Positions 52,380 to 60,948 of a stretch of 64,000 nt of DNA are shown here, piece by piece. Positions within the stretch are counted from its first letter, which is position 1. Every line of letters begins with the position of its first letter. The translations under genes and the position numbers were made by a program. Origin of the DNA: Bacillota bacterium (lineage in GTDB: Bacteria; Bacillota; Clostridia; Lachnospirales; Lachnospiraceae). Where the stretch lies: positions 186,001 through 250,000 of the forward strand of contig JAEWSH010000072.1 of NCBI GenBank assembly GCA_023398375.1, in the 5' to 3' direction. The notes beneath the pieces were generated by a model. That model saw nothing but the letters and a program-made list of their open reading frames with translations. It was not told the origin of the DNA and ran no database searches.

Positions 52380-52407
52380 GTTTATCCATAAAATTCGTTT
52401 TAATGAA

Positions 52408-53550
52408 CTATATGGAATTTGCAATATTAGCTAATTCTACAGACACTGCTTGTATTTCTTCAATGGTAGCTGTGATTTCTTCCGTCGCTGCAACTTGTTC
52501 CTGACTGGAAGAAAGAGAATGATGACTTTTCGTTTTCGATTCCTCTACTTGTGCTTTAATAGCATCAGTCAGTTTTTTAATAACAGGTACCGTATTTTTT
52601 GACTGGTCAGACAGTTTATTGATTTCACCAGCAACTACTCCAAAACCTCTGCCTACACTTCCAGCCCTTGCCGCTTCAATGGAGGCATTCAAGCCTAACA
52701 TCTTTGTTGAACCTGCAATAGATTCTATTATTTTACTAACTTCAAAAATCTGATTTGCCATTTCATTGATTTCTTCAATCTCCTGATTCATCTCCATTTC
52801 ATTTTCATGAATCAAAGTAGAAGCTTCTGCTAATTCCTGAATAGTCCTTGAGACCTCTGATAGTTGTCTTTCCAGATTCTGAGACATTTCCCTCAGACTC
52901 AATTCAGCTCTCTTCGGTCGAATAATATTGACAACACCCATGGCATCGTTGGTCAATGAATCATAATATGGCTGTATGCACACACGAACTGGAGGTCCAT
53001 AAGTCAGCGAATCATCATCGTATTGTAGTTTCTTTCCACTACTGATCACATCCATGATCTCTTTCTGCTGTGTAATATCAAAACCAGGTTCTACCACTGG
53101 GATATCATATTTTTCGCTCCTTTGTACCTGAATAATTTCTTTGGTATCTGTGAGCGAGATAAAAGCACCTTCCGGAAATAAATCAGTTATAATCGGTGCA
53201 ATACAGGAAAAAGCATCTTGCAATGGATGTATCTTTGGAATCACAGTAAGAAATGCACTGGTGCTCTCATTTGCATCATCTATTACAGGCATAATAGTGA
53301 TATCTATATTTTTACCGAGTTCTTCCTCATACTCAGTTACCGTTTGTACCTGTTTCTCTTTTATCGCTTTTTCAATGTTAAAAGCCAAACTGTTTCCTTC
53401 CTGAAAATTTTTTAATGCCATATTCTTCGATGCCGTATTCCATGTTATGATGTTATCTTCAACCAGCACATACAGAACCCCTTTTTCATAGGTGGCAAGC
53501 TGTGCCTGTAAAATAGATTTAACAGCTTCTATATCATTTGTACAAATCAT
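52408..53550 (-). CDS. Soluble chemoreceptor (MCP)-like protein
   Basis: 380 residues without any transmembrane helix. Residues ~1-225 form a sensory region of unknown ligand (PAS/GAF-like strands such as GVLYVLVEDNIITWNT). From ~230 a long coiled coil leads to the signalling hairpin with ASIEAARAGSVGRGFGVVAGEI and KLSDQSK, the conserved MCP tip. The chain ends soon after this, giving a short signalling domain. It would signal to CheA from the cytosol. The nearby cheD (42616) is the only other chemotaxis gene here. SD AAGGGGA. Confidence 0.85.
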   Translation of the reverse strand: MICTNDIEAVKSILQAQLATYEKGVLYVLVEDNIITWNTASKNMALKNFQEGNSLAFNIEKAIKEKQVQTVTEYEEELGKNIDITIMPVIDDANESTSAFLTVIPKIHPLQDAFSCIAPIITDLFPEGAFISLTDTKEIIQVQRSEKYDIPVVEPGFDITQQKEIMDVISSGKKLQYDDDSLTYGPPVRVCIQPYYDSLTNDAMGVVNIIRPKRAELSLREMSQNLERQLSEVSRTIQELAEASTLIHENEMEMNQEIEEINEMANQIFEVSKIIESIAGSTKMLGLNASIEAARAGSVGRGFGVVAGEINKLSDQSKNTVPVIKKLTDAIKAQVEESKTKSHHSLSSSQEQVAATEEITATIEEIQAVSVELANIANSI

Positions 53551-53585
53551 TGTATAACGTTCCCCTTTTCTTTTTTAAATCTTAT

Positions 53586-55499
53586 TTATTTCATTACTCG
53601 AATAGCATGATAGCCTTCGTGAACTGCAGTAATAATTTTTCTTGGAGCTTCGGCATCTCCGACTACAGTAATATTATCTGTTTTCTGCTCTAAAACAGCT
53701 TCTAATTGATTATTGGCATGATATCCGGCAGCAATAATTACGGTATCGCAGGCAAGAATACATTCTTGTCCGTCTTTGCTGTATGCAATCGTTTCATCCG
53801 TAATTTTGTTTACTTTTGCATTTCCAATTATTTTAATGTCTCTTTCTTTTATCATAGCTCTTAAAGCCTGATCATTATTCAAGCAATGGTCTGCGATGAC
53901 TAAAATATCGTCAAGCATCTCTATAATTGTTACTTCATCTGCCATTTCCTTCATATAAGCAGCTGTTTCACATCCAACCAGACCACCGCCTATTATCACT
54001 ACTTTTTTCCCCGGTTTTTTCAGTCCGAGCAAATATTCATTTGCTGGTGATGCTTTTTCGATTCCGTCAATTGGGGGCATTACAGGTCTTGAGCCGGCTG
54101 CTAAAATAATCTTATCAAATGTTTCAAAAACGGATTCTTCTGTAGCTTCTTTATTTAACCGGACAGTAATCCCTAATTTGATTACCTGACGCTCCATATA
54201 AGTAATCAGCTTTAATACATCATGTTTAAAGGTCGGTAGCCCGGCAGCCCATAAATTACCACCCAGGCGCGAAGATTTCTCCCATAGTTCTACATCAAAT
54301 CCGCGTTTTGCAGCAGTGATCGCTGCTGACATACCTCCAGGTCCTCCGCCGATTACTAATACAGACTTCTTGGTCCCGTCTGGAATTGGAAGTCCAAAAG
54401 TATCTTCTGCATAACAAAGTGGATTCACTGCACAGTAATAATGTTTTCCGGAAAATCCAGCAAGAAGACATTCATTACATCCAATACATGGAATAATATC
54501 CATGGTATTTCCAGTTCTTACTTTATTAGCCCAGGCAGGATCTGCAAGCATTTGATGTGCTAATACAATATAATCGGTCTTTCCATCTGCGACTGCATTT
54601 TCTGCTTTTTCAGGATCGAACATCTTTCCTTGTCCGAGTATCGGAAGCTGTACTTTTTTCTTTACGGCTTCTACAACATCCATCTGATGTGCCTCTTTTT
54701 CATATACGGTGGAAATAGCTTTATACCATGCCTCATAGCATCCGACATCAACATGAAGTGCATCAATATTTGCTTCTTCCAGAATTTTAGCCATATCAAG
54801 CCCTTCTTCTAACTCACGCCCTCCTTCCACACGATGTACTGGTGTAAATTTTACAAGAATAGGAAACTTTGGACCAACGTGTTTACGAATCGATTCAATA
54901 CATTCCAAAGTAAATCTCATGCGATTTTTCAGATCTCCGCCATATTCATCAGTACGTGTATTCCATTGTCTGGAATGGAATTGATCCAGCAAATAGCCTC
55001 CGTAAGCATGTAGTTCTACGGCATCTGCGCCTGCCATTTTAGCAAGATTGGATGAGAATCCTACCTTTTCGACCAGATCTTTAATCTCTTCCGTTGTAAA
55101 AGGTTTGCACTTTAATTCCGGAAACCAGAAGGCACCACATTCACTTGCTGAATAGGGAGGTGTGAATGGGTCAGTAAATTGTTGGCGTCCAAGGCCAGGC
55201 GAAATCTGCACACACACTTTAGCGCCATAATGATGGCAGCGCTCAATTAACATATTGAGCCGTTCAACATGATGAAAATTACTAAGTTCAGTACACGGAC
55301 GAGGTTCGTATTTGGTCGTTACAACGTTTGCACCCGTAATAATTAAACCTGCTCCGCCTTTTGCGCGTTCCTCAAAATAGCGAATTCCCTCGGTACAGTA
55401 GGACCCGTCCGCTTCTCCTGTCGTTCCCATCGGTCCCATAACGATTCGATTTTTCAATTTCATACTTCCAATTTTTGTTTTCTCAAATAATTTAATCAT
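53586..55499 (-). CDS. BaiCD/2,4-dienoyl-CoA reductase-like flavin oxidoreductase
   Basis: 637 residues, three-cofactor enzyme. Residues ~1-350: FMN TIM barrel of the old-yellow-enzyme family (NRIVMGPMGT, HAYGGYLLDQF, RTDEYGG, ILGQGKMF). Residues ~345-370: 4Fe-4S cysteines in CIGCNECLLAGFSGKHYYC. Then an FAD/NAD(P) domain: VIGGGPGGMSAA (~390) and VIIGGGLVGCETA (~515). Such enzymes reduce activated double bonds of enoates, bile acids or dienoyl-CoA. The substrate is unknown. It is divergent from a TetR regulator, with operators over its promoter. SD AGGAGGG. Confidence 0.92.
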   Translation of the reverse strand: MIKLFEKTKIGSMKLKNRIVMGPMGTTGEADGSYCTEGIRYFEERAKGGAGLIITGANVVTTKYEPRPCTELSNFHHVERLNMLIERCHHYGAKVCVQISPGLGRQQFTDPFTPPYSASECGAFWFPELKCKPFTTEEIKDLVEKVGFSSNLAKMAGADAVELHAYGGYLLDQFHSRQWNTRTDEYGGDLKNRMRFTLECIESIRKHVGPKFPILVKFTPVHRVEGGRELEEGLDMAKILEEANIDALHVDVGCYEAWYKAISTVYEKEAHQMDVVEAVKKKVQLPILGQGKMFDPEKAENAVADGKTDYIVLAHQMLADPAWANKVRTGNTMDIIPCIGCNECLLAGFSGKHYYCAVNPLCYAEDTFGLPIPDGTKKSVLVIGGGPGGMSAAITAAKRGFDVELWEKSSRLGGNLWAAGLPTFKHDVLKLITYMERQVIKLGITVRLNKEATEESVFETFDKIILAAGSRPVMPPIDGIEKASPANEYLLGLKKPGKKVVIIGGGLVGCETAAYMKEMADEVTIIEMLDDILVIADHCLNNDQALRAMIKERDIKIIGNAKVNKITDETIAYSKDGQECILACDTVIIAAGYHANNQLEAVLEQKTDNITVVGDAEAPRKIITAVHEGYHAIRVMK

Positions 55500-55512
55500 T
55501 GGTACCCTCCTA

Positions 55513-55532
55513 TATATTACTATGGTTATATA
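55513..55532. promoter_or_regulatory. TetR-type operator 1
   Basis: TATATTAC-TATG-GTTATATA, 8-base arms with one mismatch. It lies in the leader of the reductase gene, just upstream of its SD, 22 bp (two helical turns) from operator 2. Confidence 0.7.
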
Positions 55533-55534
55533 TT

Positions 55535-55554
55535 TATATTACTATGGTAATATA
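55535..55554. promoter_or_regulatory. TetR-type operator 2
   Basis: Perfect palindrome arms TATATTAC and GTAATATA around TATG. It overlaps the -10 and start of the reductase promoter. A half-site (TATG-GTAATATT) follows at 55601-55612 near the tetR start. Confidence 0.8.
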
Positions 55555-55580
55555 ATAGTCTTTTATAAATTGACTGTCAA
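55552..55580 (-). promoter_or_regulatory. Reductase promoter
   Basis: On the minus strand a perfect TTGACA (55580-55575), 17-base spacer, TATTAT (55557-55552). Confidence 0.75.
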
Positions 55581-55599
55581 TATAGATTTTGAGTATTAA
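55570..55599 (+). promoter_or_regulatory. tetR promoter sharing the -35 palindrome
   Basis: TTGACT (55570-55575), 18-base spacer, TATTAA (55594-55599). With the divergent promoter it uses one palindrome, TTGAC-T-GTCAA (55570-55580), as -35 for both directions. Confidence 0.6.
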
Positions 55600-55649
55600 T
55601 TATGGTAATATTACAAAATAAATGATTATTTTACTAAGCGGAGGAAATT

Positions 55650-56231
55650 ATGTCTACCAATTCAACGAAAGACTTTATTATCGAGAAAGCGAATCAATTA
55701 TATAGAGAAAGAGGCTATCGAAATGTAACTGTTATAGATATTTGTGAAGCATGCAATATTTCGAAAACAACCTTTTATTATCATCTGACTTCAAAAGAGG
55801 ATACCATATTAAACTTTTATGATTCTCTCACTCATAATATCAGCCAACATCTTATATCAATTCTTTCAAAAGATAATTATTGGGAACAATTATTATCCTG
55901 TTTTGAATCACTTATCAAAGAAGATAAAAAATATGGAACAGATTTTTTTAGTCAAATGTTAATTAGTAATTTAAAAAAAGACTATGGAAGTTATGAATTA
56001 AGATCAGAATTGACCAATATAGCTGTGATGATAATTGAGAAGGGACAAGCTGCCGGACAAATAAGAAATAAAAGTGATGCAAAATCACTCTATATTGCTT
56101 CTGCTTATGCATTTTTAGGTTATGAAGTCACTTGGAGCATCAAAAAAGGAAACTTTGACTGGTTAGAAGAAACTCGTAGAGCTCTGGAAAATATATATGA
56201 TGTAGCTCCCGAGTTTCGAAGAAATGAATAG
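55650..56231 (+). CDS. TetR-family regulator
   Basis: 193 residues. The N-terminal helix-turn-helix (~8-55) reads VTVIDICEACNISKTTFYYHL, followed by an alpha-helical ligand/dimer domain. It faces the flavin oxidoreductase gene across 150 bases holding two near-perfect 20-bp operators, so it most likely represses both. The inducer would be the reductase's substrate class. SD GCGGAGGAAA. It is convergent with the LacI-type gene, 12 bases away, with no visible terminator between. Confidence 0.92.
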   Translation: MSTNSTKDFIIEKANQLYRERGYRNVTVIDICEACNISKTTFYYHLTSKEDTILNFYDSLTHNISQHLISILSKDNYWEQLLSCFESLIKEDKKYGTDFFSQMLISNLKKDYGSYELRSELTNIAVMIIEKGQAAGQIRNKSDAKSLYIASAYAFLGYEVTWSIKKGNFDWLEETRRALENIYDVAPEFRRNE

Positions 56232-56243
56232 ACTTTCATAGTA

Positions 56244-57266
56244 TTATGACATGACTTTCATTGTCGATTCGCGAACAATCAGCCGCGGCAATGTAGTATA
56301 TGACTGTACCTGCAGCGAAGGATTTTTTATCTTGTGTAACAATGTCTTTCCGGCTTGCAGTCCCATATCATATACATCAATATCAACGACTGTCAGAGCC
56401 GGTTCGATCACTCTGGAAAAAGGAAAGTCATCAAAACTGACAATACCGATTTGATTTGGTATTATAATTCCCATTTCATTCAGTGCTTTCACAGCCCCCA
56501 TAGCAATTACATTATTCTCACAAACGATTGCATCTGGTAAAGAAACAGATTGAAACAGTTCTTTGGTCAGTTCATATCCGCTTTCTTTTGAATTATCTCC
56601 GTATTTAATAAATTCATTTTGCAATAGCAGACCAAAATCATGAATAGTGGAATGGAACCCCTTTAAACGATTGGTTGAAATCTCATCTTCTTTTGCTCCT
56701 CCTATAAAAGCAATTTTGCGATACCCGTATTCTAATAAATGGTATGCAGCAAGCTGCCCTGATATACGGTTGTTAGTATCCACCCAGCAGGCTGCTGATT
56801 CAAATGCCGGTTTTCCGATAATTACATGGGGAAATTCATTTTTTACAAGTAACTGAACCATTTCTTTTGTGGTTGCAGAACCATGAATGACAATTCCATC
56901 CGCACTTTTATTGCCGTCCATGTTCTGTATGTATTCCTGAATTTCTCTCTCATTATGAAGACCGGTAAAATTAAGCCTGTATCCTTCTGATGCCAGAACC
57001 TGCTGCACACCACACATAATTTCAAACATATGCGGATTATAAAATGCAACCTGCCGTTCCACTTTTGCTAAAAACACAATATTGTTTGTTTTCTGTCTTG
57101 CAAAATTTCTGGCACGTTCATTCGGTTGATAATGTAGCTTTTCCATAACTTCCCTGACATGATTTTTTGTAGCATCCGATATCGTAGATCCATCATTTAA
57201 CACCTTTGAAACAGTGGAGACCGATACCCCGGCTTCGTTTGCAACATCCTTAATCGTAATTCCCAT
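56244..57266 (-). CDS. LacI-family regulator of maltodextrin use
   Basis: 340 residues. N-terminal DNA-binding headpiece TIKDVANEAGVSVSTVSKVLND with hinge (YQPNERARNFAR), then a periplasmic-binding-protein-like sensor domain (ADGIVIHGS, IAFIGGAKEDEISTNRLKGF, IGIVSFDDFPFS). Last gene after the amylase on the same strand, so it is probably the local maltose/maltodextrin repressor. A palindrome upstream of malE (62226-62243) is a possible target. Confidence 0.92.
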   Translation of the reverse strand: MGITIKDVANEAGVSVSTVSKVLNDGSTISDATKNHVREVMEKLHYQPNERARNFARQKTNNIVFLAKVERQVAFYNPHMFEIMCGVQQVLASEGYRLNFTGLHNEREIQEYIQNMDGNKSADGIVIHGSATTKEMVQLLVKNEFPHVIIGKPAFESAACWVDTNNRISGQLAAYHLLEYGYRKIAFIGGAKEDEISTNRLKGFHSTIHDFGLLLQNEFIKYGDNSKESGYELTKELFQSVSLPDAIVCENNVIAMGAVKALNEMGIIIPNQIGIVSFDDFPFSRVIEPALTVVDIDVYDMGLQAGKTLLHKIKNPSLQVQSYTTLPRLIVRESTMKVMS

Positions 57267-57288
57267 ATTTATCCCTCTATTCTATCAT

Positions 57289-59049
57289 TTAGAAAGAACT
57301 ATCTGTTAACAAAAAGACAGCATATCCTCCGGGATTCATAACTTCCCCCTGTACATGACCGGATATTAAAATATCTTTGATATTTGATACGCATATTCTT
57401 TCGCTTACCGTTCCCTGGTTCACAACTACCAATATTTTTCCTTTTTCTCCTTCTCTTACAAAAGAAAATACATTGCTTTTTTCCCATTTTTTACAAGTTT
57501 TATAAGAAGACTTATAATCCAGATATTTTTTTCGGATGGATATCACTTCTTTTACATACATTGTTAAAGAACTATGCTCCTGCCCCCAATTCATGGGGCT
57601 CCGATACTCATTTTCCTGGATTCCCATGATTCCGCATTCATCTCCATAAAAGAGACTGGGTACACCGGGAAACAGCATGAGCACCAAAAAGGCCTGTTTC
57701 CAACGCTGTATACTTCCTTTGCAAAGAGATAGGAATCTTGGTACATCATGAGAATCCAGAAGATTCAGCTGCCCATTGCTGACGTTTTTGGAATAGCGAA
57801 GCAGCATTTGATTCATCCTTTGTGCAAAGAAATTTGCATCTATCCGGCCGAATGCAAAAAAATCTCTGCTGTGCTTTCTAAAGTCATAATTCATTGTGGA
57901 ATCAAATGCATCTCCTTTCAGCCAGGTTTCGGAATTTTCCCATACTTCACCGATTAGTACGGTTTCATGGTCTACTGCTTTTACTGCATTTCGAAACACA
58001 CGCCAAAAATTGTGGTCGATTTCGTTCGCAACATCAAGTCGCCATCCGTCTATTTTATATTCACGAATCCAATATTGTCCTACTCCTGCAAAATATTCCT
58101 GTACTTCTTTATTTGATGTATTTAATTTCGGCATTTTCATTTCATAAGCAAAGCATTGATAAGCTGGAGGTTCCTCATAGGAATTGGGACGTACGACTGG
58201 AAATGTCAATTCGTAAAACCAATCCTTATACTTAGAATCCTCGCCTTTTTGTACCACATCTGAGAACGCGAAAAAATACCAGCTGCAGTGATTGAAAACG
58301 CCGTCTATGATAATGCGCATGTCTTTTTTATGTATTTCGTTTACAAGAGCTTTGAAATCATCATCTGTACCAAAACATGGGTCTATGTGATAATAGTCCA
58401 GTAAATCGTATTTATGGTATTCCCCGGCTGTAAAAATAGGGTTAAGATAAATACAATCAAATCCTAAATTTTGAATATAATCCAGGTTCTCTATGATTCC
58501 TTGGATAGTTCCTCCCAGTCTGGAATGGCAAATATTACCATCCGGTAGTACTTTTTCTTTTCCATTTCCTAAAATCAATCTTTTACTATCTGCAAAACTG
58601 TCTGGAAATATATTATAAACGACTGCGTTTTTAAACCATTCCGGTATATCCATGATTTCTTCACGAAGAATAAACGGATATTGATAATATTCACTTCTCC
58701 CTTCTATTAAGGAACCTTCCACTTCAAAATCTGCCAGTTGATTGGTGAACTGGTCTGCATAATAGTAGTACCATTCTTCCCCCTTTTCCAACTTAAAATA
58801 GTAGCACACTCTGGAAAATGGAATTTCTAATGTAACTTCATAATAATCAAATAATTCGTCTACCGATTCAACCTGCATAGAAACAGCCTCAAATTTTACA
58901 GGGGTTTTAGGATAAGCACGGTCCCCGTAATACAAGGTACAGGCAGACAGATCTCCCTTCTGCGCTCTAAGCCTTATTGTTAGCACATTTATGCTGCTTG
59001 CAAATGCATACTGGGAAAGCGGTATATGTAAAATTGCACATTTATTCAT
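57289..59049 (-). CDS. GH13 neopullulanase/maltogenic-amylase-like enzyme
   Basis: 586 residues. The N-terminal ~120 residues are a CBM34-like beta domain (LYYGDRAYP, CYYFKLEKG), then a TIM barrel. Catalytic residues: Asp339 in GWRLDVANE, Glu368 in IGEVW and Asp435 in LDSHD; DGVFNH is region I. No signal peptide, so it acts on imported maltodextrins. The family covers cyclomaltodextrinase, neopullulanase and maltogenic amylase, which the sequence alone does not separate. ATG 59049 with SD AAAGGA; the frame from 59088 lacks an SD. Confidence 0.92.
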   Translation of the reverse strand: MNKCAILHIPLSQYAFASSINVLTIRLRAQKGDLSACTLYYGDRAYPKTPVKFEAVSMQVESVDELFDYYEVTLEIPFSRVCYYFKLEKGEEWYYYYADQFTNQLADFEVEGSLIEGRSEYYQYPFILREEIMDIPEWFKNAVVYNIFPDSFADSKRLILGNGKEKVLPDGNICHSRLGGTIQGIIENLDYIQNLGFDCIYLNPIFTAGEYHKYDLLDYYHIDPCFGTDDDFKALVNEIHKKDMRIIIDGVFNHCSWYFFAFSDVVQKGEDSKYKDWFYELTFPVVRPNSYEEPPAYQCFAYEMKMPKLNTSNKEVQEYFAGVGQYWIREYKIDGWRLDVANEIDHNFWRVFRNAVKAVDHETVLIGEVWENSETWLKGDAFDSTMNYDFRKHSRDFFAFGRIDANFFAQRMNQMLLRYSKNVSNGQLNLLDSHDVPRFLSLCKGSIQRWKQAFLVLMLFPGVPSLFYGDECGIMGIQENEYRSPMNWGQEHSSLTMYVKEVISIRKKYLDYKSSYKTCKKWEKSNVFSFVREGEKGKILVVVNQGTVSERICVSNIKDILISGHVQGEVMNPGGYAVFLLTDSSF

Positions 59050-59105
59050 TTTTTCATCCTTTCGAACATGCCGCTCCATGCGGCACAAAAAATTCTTCTC
59101 ACACT

Positions 59106-59951
59106 TTATCCTTTTACGCCTCCGGCTGTCAGACCGGAAATCATATATTTTTGAATGCAGAAAAATACAATCAATATTGGTATTGATATAATGATGGCTG
59201 CGGCTGAAAACAAAGGCCAGCTCCTGCTGTAATCATTAGCCTGTAACTGGTAAAGTCCTCCTGCCAACGTTAAGCTCTTTTCATCCAGCATAAAAGTTGT
59301 AGCAAACAGATATTCATTCCATACAAAAATGAGTACCATGACAGCAGTTACTATAATAGCCGGTCTTGCAAGCGGCAGTACGATTCTGCTTAAAAGCTGA
59401 AAGTTGCTTGCCCCGTCTATTTTGGCCGCCTCTTCAATTTCAATCGGAATCGAATCAAAATATCCTTTTATATTCCAAATACTGAAGATGCACATAGAGC
59501 CGGCATAGATCAGTATTAATCCAATATCAGTATTTAAAAGATTCAAAATTTTAAACAGACGAAATATTGCGAACATGGATAATATTTGAGGGAAAGCATT
59601 TAATAGAAGCATTAACTGTAAAACGCTTTTTCTGCCCTTAAAACGGAATCTGGACAGGGAATAAGCTGCTGTTATGGAGGTACTCATAGCTATTATCATG
59701 GTACCTGCACATAAAACGACTGAATTTTTGAACCAGACCAGAAATGGCTCTTCAAATAAAATGGTATAATAATTTGCCCAAGTAGGATTTTTCGGAAAGA
59801 AAGAAAAATCAGATGAAACGCCTGTACCGCCACTGCTTAAAGAAAGCGTAAATGCATATAAAATAGGAATCAGTCCCAAAGAGCAAATGAGAATAAATAC
59901 GATATGTAAAACAGTCAGCCCTAATGTTTTCCTTATAGTATAATTTTTCAT
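59106..59951 (-). CDS. Maltodextrin ABC permease MalG-like
   Basis: 281 residues, six transmembrane helices. The EAA loop reads EIEEAAKIDGASNFQLLSRIVLP, and the MalG-type C-terminal GGVKG tail is present. Its ATG directly abuts the TAA of the malF-like gene (TAAATG) with SD AAGGAGG, so they are coupled. With the malF-like subunit it forms the sugar channel. Confidence 0.92.
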   Translation of the reverse strand: MKNYTIRKTLGLTVLHIVFILICSLGLIPILYAFTLSLSSGGTGVSSDFSFFPKNPTWANYYTILFEEPFLVWFKNSVVLCAGTMIIAMSTSITAAYSLSRFRFKGRKSVLQLMLLLNAFPQILSMFAIFRLFKILNLLNTDIGLILIYAGSMCIFSIWNIKGYFDSIPIEIEEAAKIDGASNFQLLSRIVLPLARPAIIVTAVMVLIFVWNEYLFATTFMLDEKSLTLAGGLYQLQANDYSRSWPLFSAAAIIISIPILIVFFCIQKYMISGLTAGGVKG

Positions 59952-60839
59952 TTACACTTCCTCCTTAATCGCACTTCTATTAGTATAGAAAGAAAACAGG
60001 ATTATTATCATGAATATAACAATGGACACAGCGGAAGAAAGTCCGTAATTGTTGGATACAAAAGCATTTTGATGTACATATGTAATGACTGTTTGCAGCG
60101 TAGAACCTGATAATGCGCCTTTTTGCATGGTTAGAAGATATATGATATCAAACTGCTTGAAAGTCGTAAATGTCGTCAATATTATCGCAGGTGCAATAAT
60201 CGGTTTCAAAGCAGGTATGGTAATATAAATGTTTCTTGCAATAAAACCTGCTCCATCAAGCACGGCACTTTCATAATAGCTCTTATCAATACTTTGAAGC
60301 GCACTGTCTATGATCATGATCATGAACGGCAATGCCATCCAAAGATTCAACGCCATACAGGAAGCAAACGCCAGTATGTTATCTGATAAAAAATTAACTT
60401 TAGGCAGTCCAATCGCATTCATGATATGGTTCAATAATCCAAATTCTGTATTGAACATTCCCACACGCCAAAGCAGAATAGAAACATACGCAGGCATTGC
60501 CCATGGAAACATCAGTAATGTTTTATAGATTCTGTTAATTTTAAGTTCTTTTACATTCAGGCCAAGTGCTATGAAATATGCAGCAACAACCTGGAGACCC
60601 ATGTTAAGAACAGTCCATAGAACCGTTGTTAACAGTGCAGATAGAAATCCTGAATCCATTTTGAGCAATGCCCTGTAATAATTTTTAAGTCCTATAATTC
60701 CATAGTCATTCCAATGATAAAGATTCATATTCGTCAATGATATATATCCTGTATATAAAATTGGAAAAACAATAATTCCTCCAATCAGCAGGAAAGACGG
60801 GATTGAGTATATCCAAGGTAAGTATTTTCTTTTTTTCAT
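59952..60839 (-). CDS. Maltodextrin ABC permease MalF-like
   Basis: 295 residues, six transmembrane helices, lacking the large P2 loop of E. coli MalF as is normal in Firmicutes. The EAA-type loop is YYESAVLDGAGFIARNIYIT. SD AGAGGA precedes ATG 60839. It is separated from malE by 90 bases holding two hairpins. Confidence 0.92.
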   Translation of the reverse strand: MKKRKYLPWIYSIPSFLLIGGIIVFPILYTGYISLTNMNLYHWNDYGIIGLKNYYRALLKMDSGFLSALLTTVLWTVLNMGLQVVAAYFIALGLNVKELKINRIYKTLLMFPWAMPAYVSILLWRVGMFNTEFGLLNHIMNAIGLPKVNFLSDNILAFASCMALNLWMALPFMIMIIDSALQSIDKSYYESAVLDGAGFIARNIYITIPALKPIIAPAIILTTFTTFKQFDIIYLLTMQKGALSGSTLQTVITYVHQNAFVSNNYGLSSAVSIVIFMIIILFSFYTNRSAIKEEV

Positions 60840-60857
60840 TATAAAATCCTCTTAAAT

Positions 60858-60882
60858 AAGGCGAACAGCAAGTGTCCGCCTT
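60858..60882 (-). other. Intercistronic hairpin malE-malF
   Basis: On the minus strand GGCGGACA (60880-60873) pairs with TGTTCGCC (60867-60860), 8 bp around CTTGC. Placed just after the repeat hairpin, it could stabilise malE mRNA or partly stop transcription into malF. Confidence 0.6.
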
Positions 60883-60917
60883 TTCATGACAAGTGAATCG
60901 ACTTGCCGATTCATCTT
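60883..60917. repeat. 35-base hairpin repeat, copy 2
   Basis: 34 of 35 bases match copy 1 at 52345-52379. It sits 12 bases after the malE stop on the minus strand. The one change (A for G) weakens one stem pair. Confidence 0.75.
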
Positions 60918-60918
60918 A

Positions 60919-60948
60919 TTGCATATCGCTTATTGCATATCGCTTATT
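60919..60948 (-). repeat. 15-base tandem duplication at malE 3' end
   Basis: TTGCATATCGCTTAT occurs twice in a row. One copy encodes the last codons before the stop (AISDMQ); the other lies across and after the stop. Confidence 0.7.
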
